The notes under the pieces were generated by a model. That model had not been told where the DNA came from, did no database searches, and saw only the letters and a list, made by a program, of their open reading frames with translations. 64,000 nt of DNA from the NCBI RefSeq assembly GCF_003363435.1, contig NZ_QRCT01000019.1:62001-126000 (forward strand), given 5' to 3'. Position 1 is the first letter of the stretch. Every line of letters begins with the position of its first letter. This document shows, piece after piece, positions 44,275 to 52,248 of the stretch. A program made the position numbers and the translations under genes. The DNA is from Anaerosacchariphilus polymeriproducens. GTDB lineage: Bacteria > Bacillota > Clostridia > Lachnospirales > Lachnospiraceae.

Positions 44275-45174
44275 TTAACTTTTTTTCGGTTTCGTAAATA
44301 TTGATCTGCTAGAAGTAATATTATCTAAAGATTCCGTATTGCAACCACATTTACGTTTTCTTACAGTTCCAATTCCATCTGCGGGTATTGCCGGTTCGGA
44401 ACAATCACACTCAACTTCAGTAACTTCACCACATTGTACCTTTGCATCACCTGTTTCAATTACAGCTCCAAATGAAATTGGTATTCTAATGCATAATCTT
44501 TGCGTAACTGTAAAGAAACAGCTTCCTGAAGCTCCCGGACATGATGTCCCTCCATTAACTATAGTTGGCTCACCACAACAGGTTGCTGTAGCTTCTCCCG
44601 GATCTGCAAAAGGAGTTATTTTTACTGGAACACAAACCGTTTCAATCTGATAAAATACAGAATCACAACCCGGTCCCAAACTACAAACCGGACCACAAAT
44701 AGCCAAACCTGTTGCTGTAGTATTCGCACCAAATAAACATACGTTGACTGGGCCAACTTCGTATGTCTGATTTAATTCATAGCAAACCTGCATTGTCCCT
44801 CCTGCTTTATTCAGTCCAAAATCAAATTTAAGACCTAAACAGCCTGTTGGATTATCAGGATTAGCAGGCGTTTTTATTTCAACATTTTCACCCAAAATTA
44901 CTTCTTGTGGAATTCCATCAATTACAACCGTTACAGATGCAATCGTATCCAGTGTAATATTCTCACAAATACCAAATAAAAAGTGACTTAAGTCGCCAAA
45001 TTCACTCGTATCTTCTCCTACCCCTACAATATCATAACAAAACTTTTGTAATTCACCAGCTTCTGGAAAAAGAATTGAATCCTCCAAATTTAAAGTAAAA
45101 CGAAATGGCAAAATAACGTCGCCTATAACCGTAGAATAATCAACTGTATTACTACATTCCTGTCTGGTTACCAT
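44275..45174 (-). CDS. Cysteine-rich repeat-like protein, possibly on the spore or cell surface
   Basis: 299 residues with many cysteines and no signal peptide. STVIGDVILPFRFTLNLEDS starts the first part; CVPVKITPFADPGEATATCC, CFFTVTQRLCIRIPISFGAV and VRKRKCGCNTESLD follow. The TQRLCIRIPISFGAV piece resembles repeats in clostridial spore-surface proteins (and, faintly, DUF3794/SPOCS). No name can be given. It lies after the terminator of the RiPP operon on the same strand, with its own ribosome site. Disulfide cross-linking is the likely property. Confidence 0.6.
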   Translation of the reverse strand: MVTRQECSNTVDYSTVIGDVILPFRFTLNLEDSILFPEAGELQKFCYDIVGVGEDTSEFGDLSHFLFGICENITLDTIASVTVVIDGIPQEVILGENVEIKTPANPDNPTGCLGLKFDFGLNKAGGTMQVCYELNQTYEVGPVNVCLFGANTTATGLAICGPVCSLGPGCDSVFYQIETVCVPVKITPFADPGEATATCCGEPTIVNGGTSCPGASGSCFFTVTQRLCIRIPISFGAVIETGDAKVQCGEVTEVECDCSEPAIPADGIGTVRKRKCGCNTESLDNITSSRSIFTKPKKS

Positions 45175-45276
45175 AATATTTATCCTCTCCTAAAAATTAA
45201 CTACATGGTTGGAATATAATATGATGATTTTTTTAGAATTGTCACAAATTTTTTAATATTTTATACAATAAAAAAA

Positions 45277-45310
45277 CTGTCCTTAATCTTAAATTTCAGA
45301 TTAAGGACAG
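45277..45310 (-). terminator. Terminator of the RiPP operon
   Basis: CTGTCCTTAATCT and AGATTAAGGACAG form a perfect 13-bp stem; on the minus strand it is followed by TTTTTTTATTG, 36 bases after the precursor stop. Confidence 0.9.
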
Positions 45311-45346
45311 CAATTACTATATTTCTACCCACATACATTTTACAGC

Positions 45347-45520
45347 TTATACATTACTGAAGTTATAATTATTAGCACGCTGCCAAGCCTGCTGTGTCTG
45401 TTGTTGAGAATCTGCAGTAGAATCCTTTTTACACCAGCAATTCACATAGCAGCTATAACATCTTACATAAGCTGTTACATTATTCATCGGCTTTTCAAAA
45501 CGCTTGTTCAATTGTTTCAT
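45347..45520 (-). CDS. Cys-rich RiPP precursor peptide, CLI_3235-like
   Basis: 57 residues, too short for usual gene callers. The ATG at 45520 follows GAAAGGAGCATATTT. The leader is MKQLNKRFEKPMNNVTAYVR; the core is the CYSCYVNCWC cluster (C-x2-C-x3-C-x-C); a follower KKDSTADSQQQTQQ continues to NFSNV. The basic N-terminus with VTAY before a cysteine cluster matches the CLI_3235 family of putative bacteriocin precursors that are linked to CcpM radical SAM proteins. It is the last gene of the operon, 23 bases after the ACP-like gene and before a strong terminator. The modification, probably a thioether or other C-C/C-S crosslink at the cluster, is inferred from the maturase only. Confidence 0.85.
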   Translation of the reverse strand: MKQLNKRFEKPMNNVTAYVRCYSCYVNCWCKKDSTADSQQQTQQAWQRANNYNFSNV

Positions 45521-45543
45521 AAATATGCTCCTTTCAAATTACA

Positions 45544-45789
45544 TTAGGATATTATTCTTTTTGCCAAGTTGTGAATTGTAAATATTGTATAATTACTCTT
45601 TTCCAATATTTTATATACCGGATAATGATAGTTTTTCTCTAATTCCTCTAAAACATACAGCCAGTCAACCAAAATCACCTGATTTTTTTCACTCAGTAAA
45701 TTAGAATTTATATCTTCAATTTTTTTACCACATATTTTATAGATGGTATTTTGTATCCGTTTTTCAACATCCTCTAACTCTTCTATCAT
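45544..45789 (-). CDS. Acyl-carrier-related protein of the RiPP system
   Basis: 81 residues. The fold is ACP-like: EKRIQNTIYKICGKKIEDIN, LLSEKNQVILVDWLYVLEEL, IFTIHNLAKRIIS. The usual DSL phosphopantetheine serine motif is not clear (around NLLSEKN), so it may not carry a cofactor. In CLI_3235-type clusters an acyl-carrier-related protein sits in this place. Its role (recognition or tethering of the precursor) is inferred. Confidence 0.75.
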   Translation of the reverse strand: MIEELEDVEKRIQNTIYKICGKKIEDINSNLLSEKNQVILVDWLYVLEELEKNYHYPVYKILEKSNYTIFTIHNLAKRIIS

Positions 45790-45800
45790 TTTTTTAACTC

Positions 45801-46877
45801 CTATAAACTATTAACATTCTGTTCTAATAACTGAATCAGTGATTCAATTACTTGTTTCGCTCCACATATATCAGTTATATTAATCATACGCAAACTATTT
45901 TGATCTATTTGCGGATAATGCTTTTCCAAAAATTCATCACCTAAAAAATAGAACTCAAATACTTTATCTGCTGGAGAATATTCTACTCTTTGGGCTGCCA
46001 CACAAAATGCCTCTACGGGAAAACTATATTTTTGCATACAATAATTTTGTAAATTCTTAAGATATTCCTCCTCCATATTTTCAGCATAATAAAGATTCAA
46101 AATTCCAATATCAGACGGTACCGCATACGACATAATGGAAGGAATCTCCCCAAAATAATTGTAATAGTGTTCACCCAAAGGCATAACTCCACTTGGGTAA
46201 CCTATTATAATTACATCCGGATTCTGACTTTTGCAAATATCATAAACATAATGATTGAATTGAATAATTTTTTCTTGATATGAAAACTCTTTCCCAAATA
46301 ACATATCAGGCAGGCTATACATTCCAAACAGACTCCCCAAAATATTCGTTGAAAAAGTAAGTGGTCGGTATCCCATCTCACTAACAACTTGGTTCACCAA
46401 GATCTGCGTTTCAAATTTACTGCATTTTTCTCCTAAGCCTGCAATTGCAATCACAGGAATCGGTAGTTCTAATAAACGATTAGTATTATATACATTTTTC
46501 ATAATATAATCGTTTTTCAAAATACATTCTGGCCTTAATCTGTTTTTTTTCAACAGTTGATCGTTCAATTTATTAAAAAGTGCTCTGCTCAAAAGAATTT
46601 CTTTTTTATTTTTCACAGCCTCCTCTATGGCAAATGAATATTGTTCTGAAATATACTCGCCCATTGGATCACATAAATATAAAATTTGTGCAAAATCCAA
46701 CACAGACTTGAGATTTTGAGATTCCATAAACTTATGTTTCTTTTGAAGCTTTTCCATGATAAGAGAATGTTCTTTAAAAGATACTGCACCTGTAATATGA
46801 TAATCCATTAACCACTCCTTATATTTCAACAATATTTCTACATCGTGGTTGTATGGATAGACCACTAAATTCTTCAC
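45801..46877 (-). CDS. TIGR04066-type peptide maturation protein
   Basis: 358 residues, GTG start overlapping the stop of the radical SAM gene (GTGA). The part VIAIAGLGEKCSKFETQILV looks like a nucleotide-binding loop (P-loop-like G-x4-K-x-E), as in a GTPase- or CobQ-like fold; NPDVIIIGYPSGVMPLGEHY follows. This matches the partner found in CLI_3235-type clusters, as I recall it. The reaction is unknown. It lies 11 bases ahead of the ACP-like gene. Confidence 0.75.
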   Translation of the reverse strand: MKNLVVYPYNHDVEILLKYKEWLMDYHITGAVSFKEHSLIMEKLQKKHKFMESQNLKSVLDFAQILYLCDPMGEYISEQYSFAIEEAVKNKKEILLSRALFNKLNDQLLKKNRLRPECILKNDYIMKNVYNTNRLLELPIPVIAIAGLGEKCSKFETQILVNQVVSEMGYRPLTFSTNILGSLFGMYSLPDMLFGKEFSYQEKIIQFNHYVYDICKSQNPDVIIIGYPSGVMPLGEHYYNYFGEIPSIMSYAVPSDIGILNLYYAENMEEEYLKNLQNYCMQKYSFPVEAFCVAAQRVEYSPADKVFEFYFLGDEFLEKHYPQIDQNSLRMINITDICGAKQVIESLIQLLEQNVNSL

Positions 46878-48298
46878 AATGCTGCCTCACTTTCTACCAA
46901 TGGCTCATACCCAAATTCTCTTAAAACACAGATTTCGTAAATATCATCAATGATTCTGTTTTTCTCTGCATCACATTTTTCAAGTTTACTTTTTTTACAA
47001 ACAGAACAATCTTCACTTAATTCAAATTGATCTGCACAAATTGAGCAGTTTTGGAGAATCCAGCAATCTTTACATTCTTCTTTCGTAATCTCACCTATAT
47101 TTAATAGTTTTTTCATTTTCTCTAACGAAAATCCTGTATCTAAGGAGCCAATACAGTAAAAATCTGAGGTTTCACTTACTTTTTCACATGGAAAAAATTT
47201 TCCTTCTGTGGATACAAATAACCTTCTTATTCCAGGCATACAGGGACCATTATGATGAAATTTTTTTAAAATTGGATAATGTTTATTTAAAATACTATAA
47301 AACTCCTTATTTTGTACAGAAGCGTCTAACATTAATTTACTAACACTATCTTTTGAAACTTTCCCTATTAACATTAGCAGTAATTTTAAATATTCATATT
47401 TTCTTATAATATTGTAACTTTCATCATAATCCATATTTACTTTTAATCCATCCGGACTTACACTATTAAATATAATATGATTATCCCCTAATATATCATC
47501 TGTATTAAAGAATTCCATAACACAACTTAAATTTGCCTTTGGATTAATTACGGTATTAAACATGATTTTCTTACCATATTCAGGGTAATTTTCTTTGATT
47601 CTTTTTACATGAGCCATGATAATATCAAAAGAACCTTCTCCCGAAAGAAATTTCCGGTTCATATCATGTTCTTGTTTTGAACCATCCAAACTAATCATTA
47701 ATTGAAACTCTTTTTCCCATAAAAAAGAAACTACTTCATCCGTTAATAAGGTACCATTTGTAGTTATTCCAAAAGTCAACTCTTTACCTTCCACTCTGCT
47801 TTTTGCATATTCTACACATTTTTTGATTAAATCAAATTCTAATAACGGTTCTCCTCCATAAAAAGAGATATGGATTTTATCCATCTCTAATGTTCGCTCT
47901 ACAAAAAAATCAATTGCCTTTTTTGCCGTCTCTAAATCCATTGTTTTATTGGAATGTTGTCTATTATTTTCATAAATTCCAGAATACGCACAATAACTAC
48001 ACCGCAAATTGCACTGCTGTGTAACCTGTAAGATTAATTGATATAAGCGGTTCATTGAATGATGTTCTAAATAAATCATAGCCGGATGCTCAATTTCTTC
48101 TATTATATTTTCCTGCAATACGCCCATTTTTTGATACTTTTGAAAAATATCGCTTTCATCAGCTTCCAATACTCCATTTTCAATACGACAAAATTCATTA
48201 TATTCACTTTCTGATACGGAAAATACAGTATTGGTATGTCTATCATAAACATAGTATTGTTTTGGAGTTTTGAAGCATTTGAAAATGTATTTTTTCAA
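46874..48298 (-). CDS. Radical SAM/SPASM maturase of a Cys-rich peptide, CcpM-like
   Basis: 474 residues, TTG start behind AGAGAGGG. Residues ~1-80 are the peptide-binding RRE-like part (KCFKTPKQYYVYDRHTNTVF). The radical SAM cluster is CNLRCSYCAYSG (CxxxCxxC), followed by ISFYGGEPLLEFDL and FGITTNGTLL. The C-terminal SPASM region has cysteines in GKFFPCEKV, ECKDCWILQNCSICADQF and CSVCKKSKLEKC for extra clusters. It would modify the precursor at 45347-45520, likely on the cysteine core. It heads the operon, with a promoter-like element upstream. Confidence 0.88.
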   Translation of the reverse strand: MKKYIFKCFKTPKQYYVYDRHTNTVFSVSESEYNEFCRIENGVLEADESDIFQKYQKMGVLQENIIEEIEHPAMIYLEHHSMNRLYQLILQVTQQCNLRCSYCAYSGIYENNRQHSNKTMDLETAKKAIDFFVERTLEMDKIHISFYGGEPLLEFDLIKKCVEYAKSRVEGKELTFGITTNGTLLTDEVVSFLWEKEFQLMISLDGSKQEHDMNRKFLSGEGSFDIIMAHVKRIKENYPEYGKKIMFNTVINPKANLSCVMEFFNTDDILGDNHIIFNSVSPDGLKVNMDYDESYNIIRKYEYLKLLLMLIGKVSKDSVSKLMLDASVQNKEFYSILNKHYPILKKFHHNGPCMPGIRRLFVSTEGKFFPCEKVSETSDFYCIGSLDTGFSLEKMKKLLNIGEITKEECKDCWILQNCSICADQFELSEDCSVCKKSKLEKCDAEKNRIIDDIYEICVLREFGYEPLVESEAAL

Positions 48299-48324
48299 TT
48301 TTAATCCCTCTCTTACTTTTCTTT

Positions 48325-48353
48325 AATATAATAGGATAACCTATATAAGAAAA
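48325..48353 (-). promoter_or_regulatory. Promoter-like region with palindrome ahead of the RiPP operon
   Basis: On the minus strand TATATT (48325-48330) lies 17 bases from TTTTCT (48348-48353). The palindrome ATAGG-TTAT-CCTAT (48331-48344) fills most of the spacer, next to the -10 box, a usual repressor site. Confidence 0.4.
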
Positions 48354-48379
48354 AAAATTCCCAGTGTTTACCGGAAATT
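48352..48379 (-). terminator. Terminator between tlpA and the RiPP operon
   Basis: On the minus strand AATTTCCGGT pairs with ACTGGGAATT (two G-U pairs), loop AAAC, then TTTTT. It lies 9 bases after the thioredoxin gene, so the two groups are probably separate transcripts. Confidence 0.65.
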
Positions 48380-48387
48380 TTTTTATA

Positions 48388-48963
48388 TTATTGGATTAAA
48401 TTTATTGCTTTTCGTAAAGTCTTCTCATCGATCGCTCTTTTTGTATAAGTAGAGATATTTCCCTCAGCATCAATAAAATAAGTAGTAGGTATTGAAAAAA
48501 CCTGATAAATATTAGCTGCTTCCAGTTTTTTATCAAAATATACCGGAAAAGTATAGCCTTGCTCTTCTATATAGGATATTGCCTTTTCCTGCGTTTCCTT
48601 CTTTCCATCGGTCATATTTATCATCATAAATTCAACCTCGGTTCCTAATTCGTCAAAAACATTTTGGAAATCACTCATTTCCGATCTGCACGGAGGACAC
48701 CAGCTCGCCCAAAAATTTAAAACAACCGGTTTACCTTTCTTACTTTCTAAATTGACTGTATTCCCATCCTCATCATATACTTTAAAATCAGGAGCTTTAT
48801 ACTTTTCATCTGTTGTCTGACCATTGGTTTCTTTGTTGTCTGAGATCTGCCATTTGTCTTGTTCTTTATACTTATTAGTAAATACTTTATATGCCCAAGT
48901 ACTTCCTCCAATCAAAACAAGCATTGCTACAATCAAGATAATCAGTTTCAAATATTTATTCAT
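48388..48963 (-). CDS. Membrane-anchored TlpA/ResA-type thioredoxin
   Basis: 191 residues from the ATG behind AAAGGAGATAGC. N-terminal anchor at residues ~5-25 (LKLIILIVAMLVLIGGSTWA), then an outer thioredoxin fold: NFWASWCPPCRSEMSDFQNV holds the active CPPC, and VFSIPTTYFIDAEGNI has the cis-proline. Such proteins reduce disulfides of extracytoplasmic targets with electrons from CcdA, which is the preceding gene, 31 bases away. Target proteins are unknown; the cysteine-rich products encoded nearby are candidates. Confidence 0.9.
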   Translation of the reverse strand: MNKYLKLIILIVAMLVLIGGSTWAYKVFTNKYKEQDKWQISDNKETNGQTTDEKYKAPDFKVYDEDGNTVNLESKKGKPVVLNFWASWCPPCRSEMSDFQNVFDELGTEVEFMMINMTDGKKETQEKAISYIEEQGYTFPVYFDKKLEAANIYQVFSIPTTYFIDAEGNISTYTKRAIDEKTLRKAINLIQ

Positions 48964-48994
48964 GCTATCTCCTTTCAAAAATAATTACAATTAC

Positions 48995-49657
48995 CTAACT
49001 TAAAAATGATAAAAAATATCCCATATATCCCGTCATCATAGCAATTCCAACTATTAACAAAAAAATACCAGCTATTTTATTAATTATATTGTAATGCTTT
49101 TTAATAAAATCAAATGTCCCTTTCATTCTGTCTATCAGAAACGCACTTACAATAAAAGGAATTCCAAGACCTATGGAATATGCAATCAGCATAAATATTC
49201 CTTGTAATGCTGAACCCTGTTTTGAGGCAAGCATAAGTGCAGAACCTAAAAATGCTCCTACACAAGGGGTCCAGCCAATGGAAAATACAATACCAAAAAT
49301 AATGGATGTTACAAATCCGTTTCCTTTATTTTCAAACTGTAATTTATGAGTACTGTTCAAAAAATTTATTTTGATAATTCCCAGAAAGTTAAGTCCTAAA
49401 ACAACAACAACACTTCCGGTTATAATATTTACTATATTACGATGTCCTCTTACCAGACTTCCAAGACTTCCTGCAAAAGCTCCTAATGAGACAAAAACAA
49501 TTGTAAATCCTATAACAAAACCGACCGCATTGATTAATGTTTTTTTCTTATTTTCACTTCCTCTTGCAAAATACGTAATGTACAGAGGTATCATCGGTAA
49601 TAAGCATGGAGAGATAAATGTAATGATCCCCTCTAAAAAAGATATTAAATATGGCAA
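48995..49657 (-). CDS. ccdA: CcdA-type thiol-disulfide exchange membrane protein
   Basis: 220 residues with six membrane helices. PYLISFLEGIITFISPCLLP and VFSIGWTPCVGAFLGSALML each carry a reactive cysteine of the CcdA/DsbD-beta family. It moves electrons across the membrane to the TlpA-like protein that follows. The TTG at 49657 is 8 bases from AAAGGAG; the in-frame GTG at 49663 is only 2 bases away and is less likely. Confidence 0.88.
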   Translation of the reverse strand: MPYLISFLEGIITFISPCLLPMIPLYITYFARGSENKKKTLINAVGFVIGFTIVFVSLGAFAGSLGSLVRGHRNIVNIITGSVVVVLGLNFLGIIKINFLNSTHKLQFENKGNGFVTSIIFGIVFSIGWTPCVGAFLGSALMLASKQGSALQGIFMLIAYSIGLGIPFIVSAFLIDRMKGTFDFIKKHYNIINKIAGIFLLIVGIAMMTGYMGYFLSFLS

Positions 49658-50041
49658 CTTCACATCTCCTTTCTTTTTATTCTCTCAAATTTAACTTGCA
49701 TAAATATTATAGTTATCTCATAAATATCTGTCTGTGATTAAATCACTTAATTCCATTTTATTTTATTATTTATTTTACATTCTACAATATTTTATAAGTA
49801 ATATATTTATAAACTATAAATACATTTTTCTTTATTTTATTTTTATTTATTATTCATACGATTTTTACTACCTCGTCACACACCATTCACAATTTTTGGA
49901 TATACTATTTTTAGCTCCAAAAGGAGTCACATTTTATAATTTTATGAGGCAACCGATATAGCTTGCAAATGCACTTGGTCGACTTGCTTCGCCTAATAAT
50001 TATCACCTTTATATAGATAAGAGTTTTGAACTCTCTCCTTT
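49658..50041. other. Intergenic region with a GC-richer conserved-looking patch
   Basis: 384 mostly AT-rich bases ahead of ccdA. The part at about 49945-49995 is clearly richer in GC and on the minus strand shows GGCGA / TTGCC able to pair at its ends. In one minus-strand frame it reads LGEASRPSAFASYIGCLIKL then a stop, without a start codon. I see no tRNA or known riboswitch. A short structured RNA is possible. Confidence 0.35.
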
Positions 50042-50073
50042 AAAAAAATGCAATCATACGATTGCATTTTTTT
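50042..50073 (-). terminator. Terminator after the LtaS-type gene
   Basis: AAAAAAATGCAATC and GATTGCATTTTTTT form a near-perfect stem with loop ATAC; a T-run follows on both strands, so it can work in both directions. Confidence 0.9.
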
Positions 50074-50077
50074 CGCT

Positions 50078-52072
50078 CTATTCTTTATTTAAAAAGAAAA
50101 ACGCATCTATTCTATTTTTTGTATCAAACATCTGATTATACTGTAAATATCGATATTCTTTAATTTTTTCATAATATGGAGATTTCATGTCATCAAATTC
50201 ATAAAACTTTCCATCGGAACCAAAATATCCGAATGCATTAATAACCGGTATTTCATGATACAAATCTAATAAATATTCTTGATAAGCAGTTTTTTGAACA
50301 CCCGCTATGTCCATAAGGTGCGAGGAAAGGTAATTCAAACTTGTTTTTTCAATCTTTTTCTTATCTATTTCATAATTAGCCCAGATAATAAATGGTACCT
50401 GATAATTGTATAGTTTTTCACTGCTGCCATCTCTTTCTGACAATCTTTTTTGAAACTTTGCAATTAACGGTTGATGATCACCATACATCACTATTATTGT
50501 TGGTCGATCCACTTTCTCAAAATATTTGATTAAATATTCAAATGCTGAATCCGATTTTTTAATTAAATTGAGATAATTTTCGACTTCATTCACCTGAAAT
50601 TGTTCTTGATTTAGCTCTTTATCTGTAACTTTAATGATTCTGGGTAGATTATCATAATTCGTTGAATAACCTCCATGGTTCTGCATCGTTACATTAAACA
50701 TATAAAATGGAGCGGAAGATTCTTTTTGTGAATTCTCATATTCTTCAATTACTTTATTAAAATCCTCCTTATCTGAAATATACTTTCTCACCAATTCCGG
50801 ATCCTTAAATGCATCCCTTGTAATAAATGAATCAAAACCCAATAACGGATATGCTTTATTACGCCCCCACCCTTCTGGTTTATATGGATGTAAAGCACTG
50901 ATTCCGGAATATCCCTGATCCCTAAATATATAATTGATACTCGGGATTTTCTTCTTTACATACAACTGAAGAGGTACCGAGGATTTTGGGAAAAATGCTA
51001 ACGTAGTGCCTGTCAAAAATTCAAACTCAGAATTCGCAGTTCTTCCACCTAAAACGGAAACATACGCCTTCCCCTTTATTGTGTTTTCTTTTAAACTTCT
51101 GAAAAACGGAAGATAATCCTGATTGACCTTAAAATCTCCAATCATACTAAAATCTGAGAAAGCTTCATTCATAATAACAATCACATTTGGACTTTCTGCT
51201 GATATTTGACTTTCTTTTTCTTTTTTTTCAATATAAGGCTGAGTAATTTCTCTTACTTTTTCAACCGTATACCCATCCGGTTTTTCTGGAAATAAAAATT
51301 TACCACTAATCGCCAGCGTTAATGCGGTTCCTATCTTCCGATACGTCTTTTGGGGATTCCATATACTAATTCCGTAATTCCACTTCACGGTTTGATTCGT
51401 TAAATAAAAAGTATTAACAAAATAACCTGCCAACAATAGAAATACTGCTAAATTAGCAACCCGGATTTTCCAGTTCAGCTTTTTATGATACTTCACTTTA
51501 CATATAGCAACAGAAAACAATAAATAGGAAAAAAATATGAAATAATCCATCTCCCGCATTTTAAAATGATACTCATCTGCTACACTTGCTGCTGTTGAAA
51601 TCGCTGCAAAATCAGAAACAACTAAAGCAGAACCTCGAAACACACATACATTAAAACTTATAATACCAAATAAAAAGCTTGTCCAAAGCAATATCAATGG
51701 TGCGATTTTGACTCTATTTGTAATAAGCAGAAATAATAATAATAAAGTAATATAAATAAATAGATTCAAAAATATACTTAACAACTCCATTTTAAAGAAG
51801 AATGTCCCATTAAAAAACTCAATCAGTGCATAACTTACTAATGGAGATAACCAAAACAAAATCCATGCTAAAATCTGATTCCATTTCTCATTTAACGGAT
51901 TTTTTATCCATATTAATGCTATTGATGCTATTACAAGCACACTACAACATAATTTCTTTATATTAAATATTGTAAAACTTCCGTAAGAAAGCAGTTTTAA
52001 ATATAAAATCAGTATTACTATTGTAATCAAAACTTTAATGATATTCTTACGTATATCTTTATTAAAACTCAT
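50078..52072 (-). CDS. LtaS-type sulfatase-family phosphoglycerol transferase
   Basis: 664 residues: five or so N-terminal membrane helices (to residue ~240) and an outer sulfatase-like domain. NVIVIMNEAFSDFSMIGDF and GGRTANSEFEFLTGTTLAF (the threonine is the likely nucleophile), DQGYSGISALHPYKPEGWGR, NVTMQNHGGY, and TIIVMYGDHQPLIAKF give the metal and substrate sites. The family makes polyglycerol-phosphate lipoteichoic acid or moves phosphoglycerol to glycans. It stands alone, with its own terminator. Confidence 0.9.
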   Translation of the reverse strand: MSFNKDIRKNIIKVLITIVILILYLKLLSYGSFTIFNIKKLCCSVLVIASIALIWIKNPLNEKWNQILAWILFWLSPLVSYALIEFFNGTFFFKMELLSIFLNLFIYITLLLLFLLITNRVKIAPLILLWTSFLFGIISFNVCVFRGSALVVSDFAAISTAASVADEYHFKMREMDYFIFFSYLLFSVAICKVKYHKKLNWKIRVANLAVFLLLAGYFVNTFYLTNQTVKWNYGISIWNPQKTYRKIGTALTLAISGKFLFPEKPDGYTVEKVREITQPYIEKKEKESQISAESPNVIVIMNEAFSDFSMIGDFKVNQDYLPFFRSLKENTIKGKAYVSVLGGRTANSEFEFLTGTTLAFFPKSSVPLQLYVKKKIPSINYIFRDQGYSGISALHPYKPEGWGRNKAYPLLGFDSFITRDAFKDPELVRKYISDKEDFNKVIEEYENSQKESSAPFYMFNVTMQNHGGYSTNYDNLPRIIKVTDKELNQEQFQVNEVENYLNLIKKSDSAFEYLIKYFEKVDRPTIIVMYGDHQPLIAKFQKRLSERDGSSEKLYNYQVPFIIWANYEIDKKKIEKTSLNYLSSHLMDIAGVQKTAYQEYLLDLYHEIPVINAFGYFGSDGKFYEFDDMKSPYYEKIKEYRYLQYNQMFDTKNRIDAFFFLNKE

Positions 52073-52210
52073 TTTTTCCTCCTAATAATTTCTCATTCAA
52101 AAAATCCTTCCTAAATTAAACTACTCTCAAAAAAATAATTTGTCAACTAATTTTTAATTTCGTTAACTATTTTTTTCCTATATACTTCCCTCAAAATGCT
52201 TAAATAACAC

Positions 52211-52243
52211 AAAGAAAAGGATAAAGCCCTTCGACCTTATCCC
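52211..52243 (-). terminator. Terminator of the polyamine operon
   Basis: On the minus strand GGATAA pairs with TTATCC around GGTCGAAGGGCT and is followed by TTTTCTTT, 6 bases after the nspC stop. Confidence 0.75.
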
Positions 52244-52248
52244 AGTTA

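Noticed and set aside
49734-49961. 75-codon open frame in the gap before ccdA
   Set aside because: It is AT-driven (Phe/Ile/Tyr-rich) without a ribosome site or any recognisable motif.
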